Part shown: piece by piece, positions 1 through 4,623 of the stretch
How the letters are laid out: each line of letters opens with the position of its first letter
Position numbering within the stretch: position 1 is the stretch's first letter
Made by a program: the position numbers and the translations under genes
From: an uncultured Devosia sp.
Lineage (GTDB): Bacteria; Pseudomonadota; Alphaproteobacteria; Rhizobiales; Devosiaceae
Assembly: GCA_946481445.1 (NCBI GenBank)
Contig: CAMLOA010000100.1
Location: 1-6,909 of the forward strand
Reading direction: 5' to 3'
Length of the DNA stretch: 6,909 bases
Notes under the pieces: model-generated
Database searches by the model: none
Seen by the model: the letters and a program-made list of their open reading frames with translations, nothing else
Told to the model about the DNA's origin: nothing

Positions 1-192
1 CTCTCCGGCCTCTGTCAGGCTCAGCTTTCGCGTTGTGCGGTTCATCAGCCGCACACCCAGATAGTCCTCGAGGTCGGTCACATACTTGCTGAGGAGTGCC
101 TTGGATCGCCCGTGCTGCCGCGCGGCGGAAGAAAAGCCACCAGAATCAAAGACCTGAACGAAGGCACGGATGCGGGCAAGGTCCTGCGTCAT
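1..192 (-). CDS. LysR-family transcriptional regulator, N-terminal part (runs off the 5' edge of the window)
   Basis: The 64 visible residues begin MTQDLARIRAFVQVFDSGGF and form the DNA-binding winged helix-turn-helix of a LysR-type regulator. Residues 20-40 (FSSAARQHGRSKALLSKYVTD) are the helix-turn-helix, followed by LEDYLGVRLMNRTTRKLSLTEAGE, the very conserved wing and linker start. The SKYVTDLE and NRTTR wording resembles the large CrgA/AaeR-like subgroup. The ATG at 192 is supported by an in-frame TGA four codons upstream; its Shine-Dalgarno is poor. The effector-binding domain, which would name the ligand, lies outside the window. LysR proteins often control a divergent neighbour, and the divergent gene here is the MarR-like protein at 337, but no operator was recognised. 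The family call is secure; target and ligand are unknown. Confidence 0.93.
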   Translation of the reverse strand, partial: MTQDLARIRAFVQVFDSGGFSSAARQHGRSKALLSKYVTDLEDYLGVRLMNRTTRKLSLTEAGE

Positions 193-336
193 GTCGCTCG
201 TTCACGCTGGGAAGGTAATGAACGCATAACTCATGTGCGCTGGGCGAACAATAAGGCGCCTTGGTCCCTCCACGATTAACGATAGGATGGAATGGCCAAT
301 CGACGCGCCCAAGGAGTTCGGACTATTTTCCCGCCC

Positions 337-759
337 ATGTCCAAACCCTCCTCCCGCTCATCGCTCTACCGGCTCATTCAGGCCGGTCAGTTGGCGCACA
401 AGGCGCTGCTCGTGCCCCTGCGCGAGCGTGGCCTCGAGCCGGGCGACGATGCCGTCTTGTTCGAGTTGGGACGTGCGGGAACCACCGAAGCCGAGCTGGC
501 CGCCGAACTCGGGCTGCCCCTCGATATGCTGGGGGCGCGGCTGGGCCGGCTGATCGAGCGGGAACTGATCACCCGGCAGGCCGTCGGGCCCGAACTCCTG
601 CCCGGTGTCGCCCTGACCGAGCGCGGCATCCGCATCCGCAACGGATTGGCGGACCACTGGGCGCAGCTCGAAGAAGCCCTGATGGGCGAACTCCGCCCCA
701 AGCAGCGCAAGAAGCTGGGCGAGCGGCTCAAGCGCTTCGTGGACCTGCTCAGCTTCTGA
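337..759 (+). CDS. MarR-like winged helix-turn-helix protein
   Basis: A 140-residue protein with the MarR layout. An N-terminal helix (residues 9-30) would be a dimerisation arm. Then come GLEPGDDAVLFELGRAGTTEAELAAELG (about 32-59), a recognition-helix region (60-76, PLDMLGARLGRLIERELI), a short wing and the typical VALTERG turn (91-97), and long C-terminal dimer helices (98-139). Length fits MarR proteins (about 140-160). It is probably a cytoplasmic DNA-binding regulator; its ligand and targets cannot be read from the sequence. The start is uncertain. ATG 337 opens a natural MSKPSSRSSLYR N-terminus, but the only strong Shine-Dalgarno (AAGGAG, 311-316) is 20 bases away. ATG 292 would add 15 residues that do not look like the family. 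A weak sigma70-like pair, TTGGTC (261-266) and TAGGAT (283-288), lies upstream. Confidence 0.75.
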   Translation: MSKPSSRSSLYRLIQAGQLAHKALLVPLRERGLEPGDDAVLFELGRAGTTEAELAAELGLPLDMLGARLGRLIERELITRQAVGPELLPGVALTERGIRIRNGLADHWAQLEEALMGELRPKQRKKLGERLKRFVDLLSF

Positions 760-797
760 CATCATCCATTCAGGCTGCGTTCAGGCGAAAGGGCGTT

Positions 798-831
798 TCC
801 TTGAGGTTCAGGCACGACGTGCCCTCAAGGA
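798..831 (+). promoter_or_regulatory. Leader hairpin directly before the ribosome binding site of the SH3 gene
   Basis: TCCTTGAGG (798-806) pairs perfectly with CCTCAAGGA (823-831). Inside it, GCAC (812-815) pairs with GTGC (819-822) around a 3-base loop, leaving a 5-base bulge on the left side only. The AAGGAG ribosome binding site of the next gene (833-838) starts two bases after the stem. There is no T-run on either strand, so an intrinsic terminator for the MarR-like gene is unlikely. An RNA element affecting translation or mRNA stability, or a protein-binding site, is more plausible. Only the structure is seen; the role is inferred. Confidence 0.5.
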
Positions 832-845
832 TAAGGAGTCCAATC

Positions 846-1262
846 ATGGCAATGAGGCACAAGCTCATCGCCGGTGGTCTGGCAGCCCTTGCGCTCATCG
901 CAACCACTGCCGCCGCATCCGCGGCCACCGCCTATGCCACCGGCAACGTCAACGTTCGCACCGGCCCCGGCACCTATTTCCCCAAGGTCGATACGTTGCA
1001 TCGCGGCGAACGCGTCGATGTCCAGCATTGCCAGGGCAGCTGGTGCTATGTCGAGAAGCGCGGCCCCGACGGCTGGGTCTCGGCCAACTACCTGAGCCGC
1101 GGCGGCAACTGGCACGACGATGACGACTACTGGGAACCCCGGCCGCCGCGTCCACCGCGTCCGCCGCACTGGAACCCCGACCCGTGGCCTTACTATCCGG
1201 GCAATCCGCATGCGCAGATCTGCTTCAACGGACCGCACGGTTACTTCTGCATCGGCAACTGA
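846..1262 (+). CDS. Secreted SH3b-domain protein with Pro-rich linker and Cys-containing C-terminal motif
   Basis: A 138-residue exported protein. Residues 1-26 are a Sec signal peptide: MAMRHK, a hydrophobic stretch at 7-24, and an ASA signal-peptidase I site at 24-26. Residues about 30-85 form a bacterial SH3 (SH3b) domain with the signature NVNVRTGPG (34-42) and the closing GWVSANYLSR (76-85); such domains usually bind peptidoglycan or other cell-wall ligands. An acidic stretch (DDDDYWE, 91-97) follows, then a Pro-rich linker repeating RPP (99-107). The C-terminus has ICFNGPHGYFCIG (125-137), with Cys126 and Cys135. Cys62 and Cys67 lie in the SH3 domain, so two disulfides are possible in the periplasm. 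AAGGAG at 833-838 with 7-base spacing fixes the ATG at 846. No enzymatic domain is present, so the role is probably structural or ligand-binding. Confidence 0.88.
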   Translation: MAMRHKLIAGGLAALALIATTAAASAATAYATGNVNVRTGPGTYFPKVDTLHRGERVDVQHCQGSWCYVEKRGPDGWVSANYLSRGGNWHDDDDYWEPRPPRPPRPPHWNPDPWPYYPGNPHAQICFNGPHGYFCIGN

Positions 1263-1270
1263 TGTCACTG

Positions 1271-1292
1271 GCGCCGCCCTCCGGGGCGGCGC
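1271..1292. terminator. GC-rich hairpin between convergent genes, probable bidirectional terminator
   Basis: GCGCCGCCC (1271-1279) pairs with GGGCGGCGC (1284-1292) around the four-base loop TCCG, a 9-bp all-GC stem. It sits in the 33-base gap between the stop of the SH3 gene (1262) and the stop of the minus-strand membrane gene (1296). The position is typical of a shared terminator, but neither side has a real T-run. Termination strength is therefore uncertain. Confidence 0.55.
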
Positions 1293-1295
1293 AAC

Positions 1296-1736
1296 TCATT
1301 CGACGCGCAGGCGCTCGACGTCGATGCCGCGCCGCTCCAGCGGCTCCCGCATGCGCCGCGACAGGAACTCGCTGAGGCCGTAGGTCACCACCACTCCTGC
1401 CGCGATGGCGATGGCGAAGCCGCGCATGCCGTCCTGGCTCGCCGCAATGATCGAGGCCACCAGCGTCACGCCGGCCGACCCCAGCAGCATCCAGCCCATC
1501 CGCTCCCGCGCCGCGCGCAGGTTGCGCGCACCCGAATGCAGCAGGTCGCGCAATTCGGTGTCGCTCATCGCCGCCAGTTCCAGGCTCGAACGCTCGCGCC
1601 TGATGGTTTCGATATAGGCATCGACCCGCCTCATGGTCAGCGCCTCGCGCTCGTCGGTCCGCCGGTTGCGCGTCAGCAGGGTCCAGCCGCCACCGACCAG
1701 CAACAACACCAGCGCCAGTTCGATCAGCCAGATCAT
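1296..1736 (-). CDS. Hypothetical inner-membrane protein with three predicted membrane helices
   Basis: A 146-residue protein that I cannot assign to a named family. Hydrophobic segments lie at residues 3-21, 81-99 and 106-123. Between the first and second is a charged, helical, probably coiled-coil-prone stretch (about 22-80, with RRTDEREALTMRRVDAYIET and SDTELRDLLHSGARNLR). The C-terminal tail (124-146) is Arg/Glu-rich. With 'positive-inside' reasoning the basic tail should be cytoplasmic. Start ATG 1736 has a strong Shine-Dalgarno on the minus strand (GGAGGGAGG ending about five bases before it). The gene stands alone, convergent with the SH3 gene and divergent from the stress-protein gene. 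Coding status is well supported by codon bias and the ribosome binding site; function is unknown. Confidence 0.8.
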   Translation of the reverse strand: MIWLIELALVLLLVGGGWTLLTRNRRTDEREALTMRRVDAYIETIRRERSSLELAAMSDTELRDLLHSGARNLRAARERMGWMLLGSAGVTLVASIIAASQDGMRGFAIAIAAGVVVTYGLSEFLSRRMREPLERRGIDVERLRVE

Positions 1737-1802
1737 TCTTGCCTCCCTCCGATTTTTTGTTCCTCACACATGCCCACCGCTGCCATCTACTTCAAGGGCG
1801 AG

Positions 1803-1828
1803 GCAACCCGGCGCCCCTTCGTCTCGTT
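1803..1828 (+). promoter_or_regulatory. Candidate EcfG (alphaproteobacterial general stress sigma factor) promoter
   Basis: GCAAC (1803-1807), 17 bases, then CGTT (1825-1828). The established EcfG consensus is GGAAC, 16-17 bases, CGTT, so this matches 4/5 in the -35 and 4/4 in the -10 at the right spacing. Transcription would begin near 1835, about 30 bases before the ATG at 1866 and before its GAGGGA ribosome binding site. The downstream product belongs to the general stress protein 26 group, which makes the match more credible. The -35 has one mismatch, so this is a candidate. Confidence 0.45.
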
Positions 1829-1865
1829 ATTTGGCCAACAACCATTCTCCGAGGGATATCCGCCC

Positions 1866-2624
1866 ATGGCCAGCACGACCACCACCCAGGAACCCAAGTC
1901 CACCCCACGCAAGTCCGTGGCCACCAAGGTCGCGGGCAAGCCCCCCGCAAAGACCGCCGCAACGAAGTCGGCCGCAAAGTCGGAAGACGGCGGCGCAGCT
2001 CCGGCACCCAAGGCCAAATCCGCCCCCAAGGCAAAGATGCCCGCCACAAGGCGGGCGCGTCCCGCGGCTGCCGCCGCCAAGCCGGCGGCCAATTCCGGCA
2101 ACAAGTCCGTCAACCGGCAATCGCGCGACTCCAGCATGACCCGCAAGGAACACGACGAGCATGTCGAGCGGGCCTGGGAGCTGGCCAAGCGCATCGGCAT
2201 CGCCATGTTCGTCACCTGGGATGGAGAGCGCCAACGGGCCCGGCCTCTGGCCGCCACGGTCGAAAAGGACGAGCGGGCGATCTACTTCCTTACCGACATC
2301 AACGGCGAGAAGGACGACCAGGTCGCCGAGTATCCCTATGTGTCCGTGAGCTTTGCCGACCACAAGACCAGCAAATACGTGGCCATGTCCGGCAAGGCGA
2401 CCGTCTCCAACGACCGTGCCCGCATCAAGGAACTCTGGTCGCCCTTTGCCAAGGCGTGGTGGGACAGTCCCGAGGATCCGGCCATCCGCGTCATCAAGGT
2501 GACCCCGGAAGATGCCGAGCTCTGGGACAGCCCCGGCCGCATCGTGACCACCATTTCCATGCTGGCTGCTGCCGTGACCGGCCGCTCCCCCAAGATTGGC
2601 GAAAACGCCAAGGTCACCTTGTGA
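1866..2624 (+). CDS. PPOX-like flavin-binding general stress protein (COG3871 type) with a Lys/Ala/Pro-rich N-terminal tail
   Basis: A 252-residue protein in two parts. Residues 91-252 form a pyridoxamine 5'-phosphate-oxidase-like split-barrel of the 'general stress protein 26' kind. Diagnostic stretches are IAMFVTWDGERQRARPLAA (112-130), IYFLTDINGEKDDQVAEYP (139-157), the VSVSFADHKTSKYVAMSGKA strand pair (159-178) and ELWSPFAKAWWDSPEDPA (189-206). Such proteins bind FMN or related flavins; the substrate is generally unknown, and true PdxH activity is not implied. Residues 1-90 are low-complexity and strongly basic (KSAPKAK, AAAAAKPAA, TRRARP), like a histone-H1 or AlgP tail. That suggests, but does not prove, nucleic-acid contact. 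ATG 1866 is chosen because GAGGGA (1851-1856) lies nine bases upstream; Met91 opens the domain itself but has no Shine-Dalgarno. The upstream EcfG-like promoter predicts stress induction. Confidence 0.86.
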   Translation: MASTTTTQEPKSTPRKSVATKVAGKPPAKTAATKSAAKSEDGGAAPAPKAKSAPKAKMPATRRARPAAAAAKPAANSGNKSVNRQSRDSSMTRKEHDEHVERAWELAKRIGIAMFVTWDGERQRARPLAATVEKDERAIYFLTDINGEKDDQVAEYPYVSVSFADHKTSKYVAMSGKATVSNDRARIKELWSPFAKAWWDSPEDPAIRVIKVTPEDAELWDSPGRIVTTISMLAAAVTGRSPKIGENAKVTL

Positions 2625-2630
2625 TCCTCT

Positions 2631-2667
2631 TCCCGGAATGCTGCGTATACAAGGCAGCATTCCGGGA
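2631..2667 (+). repeat. 14-bp perfect inverted repeat overlapping the DUF2177 ribosome binding site
   Basis: TCCCGGAATGCTGC (2631-2644) and GCAGCATTCCGGGA (2654-2667) are exact reverse complements separated by a 9-base loop. In RNA the stem extends to 16 bp through U2630-G2668 and C2629-G2669. It starts seven bases after the stop of the stress-protein gene. Its right arm contains most of GGGAGG (2664-2669), the only good Shine-Dalgarno for the GTG at 2680. No T-run follows (GGCGTCTTCGTC), so a classical terminator is not supported. It could hide the ribosome binding site, act as a U-tract-less terminator or mRNA stabiliser, or be a DNA operator. Confidence 0.7.
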
Positions 2668-2669
2668 GG
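2664..2669 (+). promoter_or_regulatory. Ribosome binding site that decides the DUF2177 start
   Basis: GGGAGG lies 10 bases before GTG 2680 and selects that start over the in-frame ATG at 2638, which has no Shine-Dalgarno and lies inside the hairpin's left arm. Four of its six bases are paired in the 14-bp stem; the other two can pair in the extended stem. Confidence 0.6.
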
Positions 2670-2679
2670 CGTCTTCGTC

Positions 2680-3078
2680 GTGGCAAACTACATCATCCTC
2701 TACCTCGCCTGCGCCGTCATCTTCTTCGGCCTCGACTTCGTCTGGCTGACCTCGGTCACCGACCGCTTCTATCGCCCCCAGCTGGGCGGCCTGCTGCTGG
2801 ACAACCCCAACCTGGTGATCGCCGGCCTGTTCTACCTGGCCTATCTGGTCGGCGTGGTTCTGCTGGTCGCCGCCCCTGCCGAGGGGGACGTGGTCAAGGC
2901 CCTGCTCATGGGCGCGGTGCTGGGCTTTGTGGCCTACGGCACCTACGACCTGACCAACCTCGCTACGGTCAAGGGCTTCTCCCCAGCCGTTGCGGTCGTC
3001 GACATGGCCTGGGGCACGTTCCTGACGGGCGTCAGCGCCGCCGGCGGGGTGTGGATTAGCCGGTTCTTCGCCCAATAG
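2680..3078 (+). CDS. DUF2177 family inner-membrane protein
   Basis: A 132-residue integral membrane protein with about four hydrophobic segments: residues 3-24, 44-64, 72-89 and 103-128. Family hallmarks are LDFVWL in the first helix (18-23), GFVAYGTYDLTNLATVKG (82-99) and VDMAWGTFLTG (107-117). These match the DUF2177 (PF09945) pattern, and the usual family length is about 130 residues. The conserved Asp residues within or near membrane helices (D19, D90, D108) suggest a functional polar site, but the molecular role of the family is not known to me. The GTG start at 2680 gives a family-like N-terminus. ATG 2638 would add 14 residues without a ribosome binding site. It lies 55 bases after the stress-protein gene on the same strand and may be co-transcribed with it. 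Confidence 0.87.
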   Translation: MANYIILYLACAVIFFGLDFVWLTSVTDRFYRPQLGGLLLDNPNLVIAGLFYLAYLVGVVLLVAAPAEGDVVKALLMGAVLGFVAYGTYDLTNLATVKGFSPAVAVVDMAWGTFLTGVSAAGGVWISRFFAQ

Positions 3079-3110
3079 CGGCCGGGTCGGTCGTCTGCGT
3101 GCGGTCCTCT

Positions 3111-4037
3111 TCAGTCCCGGCCCGGCGCGACCGCCGGGTCTGCCACAACCCTCACCTTCTTCGCCCGTTCGCGCGCCATGACCACCAGGCCCGCGGCCAC
3201 GATCACCGCCGATCCGGCGAGCGAGATCGGGTCGATCCATTCTCCGAACACTGCGGCGCTGAGGAATATCGCCCAGGGCAGCGAGAAGTAGTTGAAGGGT
3301 TGCACCGTGCTTGCCGGGGCCATGGACAGCGCAAAGATCATCAGGCCATGCCCGAGGCAGGTCGTCACCACGATGGTCAGCAGCAACAATACGTCTGGCC
3401 AGGCCATGGGCTGCCAATGAAAAATGCCCACGGCGCTCGACAGCAGCAGGCCGACAAGGCCGGTATAGGCCATGCTGGTGGCGGCGCTGTCGTGCTGGCT
3501 AACCTTCCGGGTGATGACGATATAGATCGCATAGAGCGTGGACGACGCCACGGCAAAGAACACACCCCAGTCGAGCGGCAGCCCACCTGGCCTGACGATG
3601 ATCATGGCGCCAGCAAATCCCACCGCCACCGCCACGAAGCGGAATACGCCCACCTTCTCGCCCAGCAGCGGGATGGCAAACAGGGTTACCAGCAGCGGAT
3701 AGACCAGCGATATGGCCTGCAACTCGCCCAGGGGCACGGACTGCAGGGCCCGCGCGAAGCACCAGATTTCGATGATCAGGAGCGCCCCGCGCACCACCTG
3801 CCACACCGGCACCCTGCTTGCGAGCGCCTGCCGGAGCGGCGCCTGCCGCAGCACCAGGAACAGGCTGAACAGGGCAAAGCCCCAATAGCGCATCATCGTG
3901 ACCTGGAAGGGCGAATAGGTCTGCAGCAGCGTCTTGGACATCGCGTCCTGCACGCCGAACACGGCAATGGTGACCAGGGTCAGCAATATGGCCCGGCCGA
4001 CATTGTCGGTGCGGGCGGAGAGGGGGGCAACGGACAT
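3111..4037 (-). CDS. EamA/DMT-superfamily transporter
   Basis: A 308-residue permease with ten predicted membrane helices arranged as two tandem EamA repeats, about residues 15-148 and 157-288. This is the standard size and layout for drug/metabolite transporters. Repeat ends carry the typical motifs PLLGEKVG (123-130) and AAVFGEWID (261-269), each followed by a Gly-rich helix (VAVAVGFAGAMIIVRPGG and ISLAGSAVIVAAGLVVM). The C-terminal tail is basic and cytoplasmic. The substrate cannot be read; relatives export amino acids, nucleotides or other metabolites. The start is not firm. ATG 4037 gives a sensible N-terminus but has no Shine-Dalgarno; the frame stays open upstream, with GGAGG only inside a hairpin loop about 35 bases away. 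It follows the small gene at 4113-4433 by 75 bases, and its 3' end converges on DUF2177. Confidence 0.9.
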   Translation of the reverse strand: MSVAPLSARTDNVGRAILLTLVTIAVFGVQDAMSKTLLQTYSPFQVTMMRYWGFALFSLFLVLRQAPLRQALASRVPVWQVVRGALLIIEIWCFARALQSVPLGELQAISLVYPLLVTLFAIPLLGEKVGVFRFVAVAVGFAGAMIIVRPGGLPLDWGVFFAVASSTLYAIYIVITRKVSQHDSAATSMAYTGLVGLLLSSAVGIFHWQPMAWPDVLLLLTIVVTTCLGHGLMIFALSMAPASTVQPFNYFSLPWAIFLSAAVFGEWIDPISLAGSAVIVAAGLVVMARERAKKVRVVADPAVAPGRD

Positions 4038-4061
4038 GATGAAAATGATCTGGGCAATGGG

Positions 4062-4093
4062 GGTGTCCCGGCCCTCCAGGCAGCCGGAACACC
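4062..4093 (-). promoter_or_regulatory. Leader hairpin upstream of the DMT transporter
   Basis: On the minus strand GGTGTTCCGGC (4093-4083) pairs with GCCGGGACACC (4072-4062) around a 10-base loop, an 11-bp stem with one G-U pair. The wobble forms only in minus-strand RNA (it is C-A on the plus strand), which fits an RNA read in the direction of the transporter. It lies in the 75-base gap after the small Gly/Ala-rich gene. The tract that follows is only moderately T-rich and several bases away, so it is either a weak terminator or an attenuator. The loop contains GGAGG. Confidence 0.5.
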
Positions 4094-4112
4094 AAGATCG
4101 CTATCGGAAAGC

Positions 4113-4433
4113 TCAGGCCTTGGCCATAGTGGACTTGATGAGGCCGGCAATGGCCGTCAGGATGCCGCCGCTGACCAGGCCGGTTGCTCCCTGGCCCGCC
4201 AGGGCGCCCAGGTCGAGCCCCCCCGCGGTACCGGCGGCGCCTGCTGCAGACCCCACCAGCGTATCAAGACCGGGGATCATCCCCGCCAGCCAGGTCCCGG
4301 CAAGGCCGCCGATCGCTCCCACGATCGTATTGCCCGCCGTTCCCAGGTTCAGCGATTTGACAATCTGTCCGAGTACGTTACCGCCGGCGCCGCCGGCGAT
4401 CAGTTGCACGAGGATAGGCACGATGACTTCCAT
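4113..4433 (-). CDS. Small Gly/Ala-rich hydrophobic protein of unknown function
   Basis: A 106-residue protein that I recognise only as a conserved-hypothetical type. It begins MEVIVPILVQLIAGGAGGNV and is rich in small residues. A repeated glycine pattern (AGGAGGN at 13-19, LGTAGNTIVGAIGGLAG at 30-46, GSAAGAAGTAGG at 61-72) suggests tightly packed, possibly membrane-inserted helices with GxxxG-like contacts. Hydrophobic segments are about 3-20, 36-53 and 85-99; the C-terminus has two lysines. GAGGGGG on the minus strand, six bases before ATG 4433, makes this start better than ATG 4448. It is upstream of the DMT transporter in the same direction and may share its transcript. No catalytic motif is visible. 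Confidence 0.72.
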   Translation of the reverse strand: MEVIVPILVQLIAGGAGGNVLGQIVKSLNLGTAGNTIVGAIGGLAGTWLAGMIPGLDTLVGSAAGAAGTAGGLDLGALAGQGATGLVSGGILTAIAGLIKSTMAKA

Positions 4434-4526
4434 ATGAGTCCCCCTCATGGAAATACCGCAACGCCACCTGACGCTACGGTGACTGGCGGATGGTACGCCC
4501 GAATATTATGCAACAAAAGGACAAGC

Positions 4527-4566
4527 CTGCTGTCCGACCTTGTCAGCAGAGGCCGGTAAACCGGCC
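4527..4566. repeat. Two adjacent inverted repeats in the divergent intergenic gap before the SDR gene
   Basis: CTGCTG (4527-4532) and CAGCAG (4544-4549) form an 11-base-spaced inverted repeat. It is followed at once by GGCCGG (4551-4556), TAAA, CCGGCC (4561-4566), a 6-bp hairpin that can gain a T-A pair. Both lie in the 190-base gap between the divergent Gly/Ala-rich gene and the SDR gene. They could be operators or leader structures. The arms are short, so chance is not excluded. Confidence 0.4.
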
Positions 4567-4569
4567 ACG

Positions 4570-4599
4570 TTGAACAGGTTCGCCAAAGCGGCCTATGGT
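4570..4599 (+). promoter_or_regulatory. Weak sigma70-like promoter candidate for the SDR-uvrC pair
   Basis: TTGAAC (4570-4575), an 18-base spacer, then TATGGT (4594-4599). Each hexamer matches the general consensus in four of six positions. The leader would be under 20 bases, with a weak ribosome binding site (AGG, 4614-4616). The -35 lies in the palindrome GAACAGGTTC (4572-4581). Other promoter positions in the gap are possible. Confidence 0.25.
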
Positions 4600-4623
4600 C
4601 CGGTCAATTCTTTAGGCCTCACA

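Noticed and set aside
261..845. Open frame running into the SH3 gene from upstream, suggesting a fusion protein of 333 residues
   Set aside because: It overlaps the MarR-like gene in another frame, its residues are Arg/Ala/Pro-rich shadow composition, and the signal peptide with its own ribosome binding site fixes the SH3 start at 846.
1827..2660. Minus-strand open frame of 277 codons opposite the stress-protein gene
   Set aside because: Gly-rich shadow composition with no recognisable domain; the plus strand has the PPOX-like motifs.
3080..3122. GGCCGGG (3080-3086) and CCCGGCC (3116-3122) as a terminator between DUF2177 and the DMT transporter
   Set aside because: The stem is 7 bp with a 29-base loop and no T-run, and such GC pairs are common by chance here.
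4449..4520. EcfG-like or sigma70 promoter on the minus strand for the Gly/Ala-rich gene
   Set aside because: CGTT at 4463-4460 has only a 3/5 -35 match at 15-base spacing, and CATAAT at 4510-4505 has no -35 partner.
3099..4559. Long plus-strand open frame (486 codons) opposite the DMT transporter
   Set aside because: It is antisense to a clear ten-helix transporter and to the Gly/Ala-rich gene, has His/Gln/Arg-rich shadow composition, and shows no domain or ribosome binding site.
4570..4592. LexA box upstream of the SDR-uvrC pair
   Set aside because: GAACAGGTTC contains the half-site, but neither GTTC-N7-GTTC nor GAAC-N7-GAAC is present at the required spacing.
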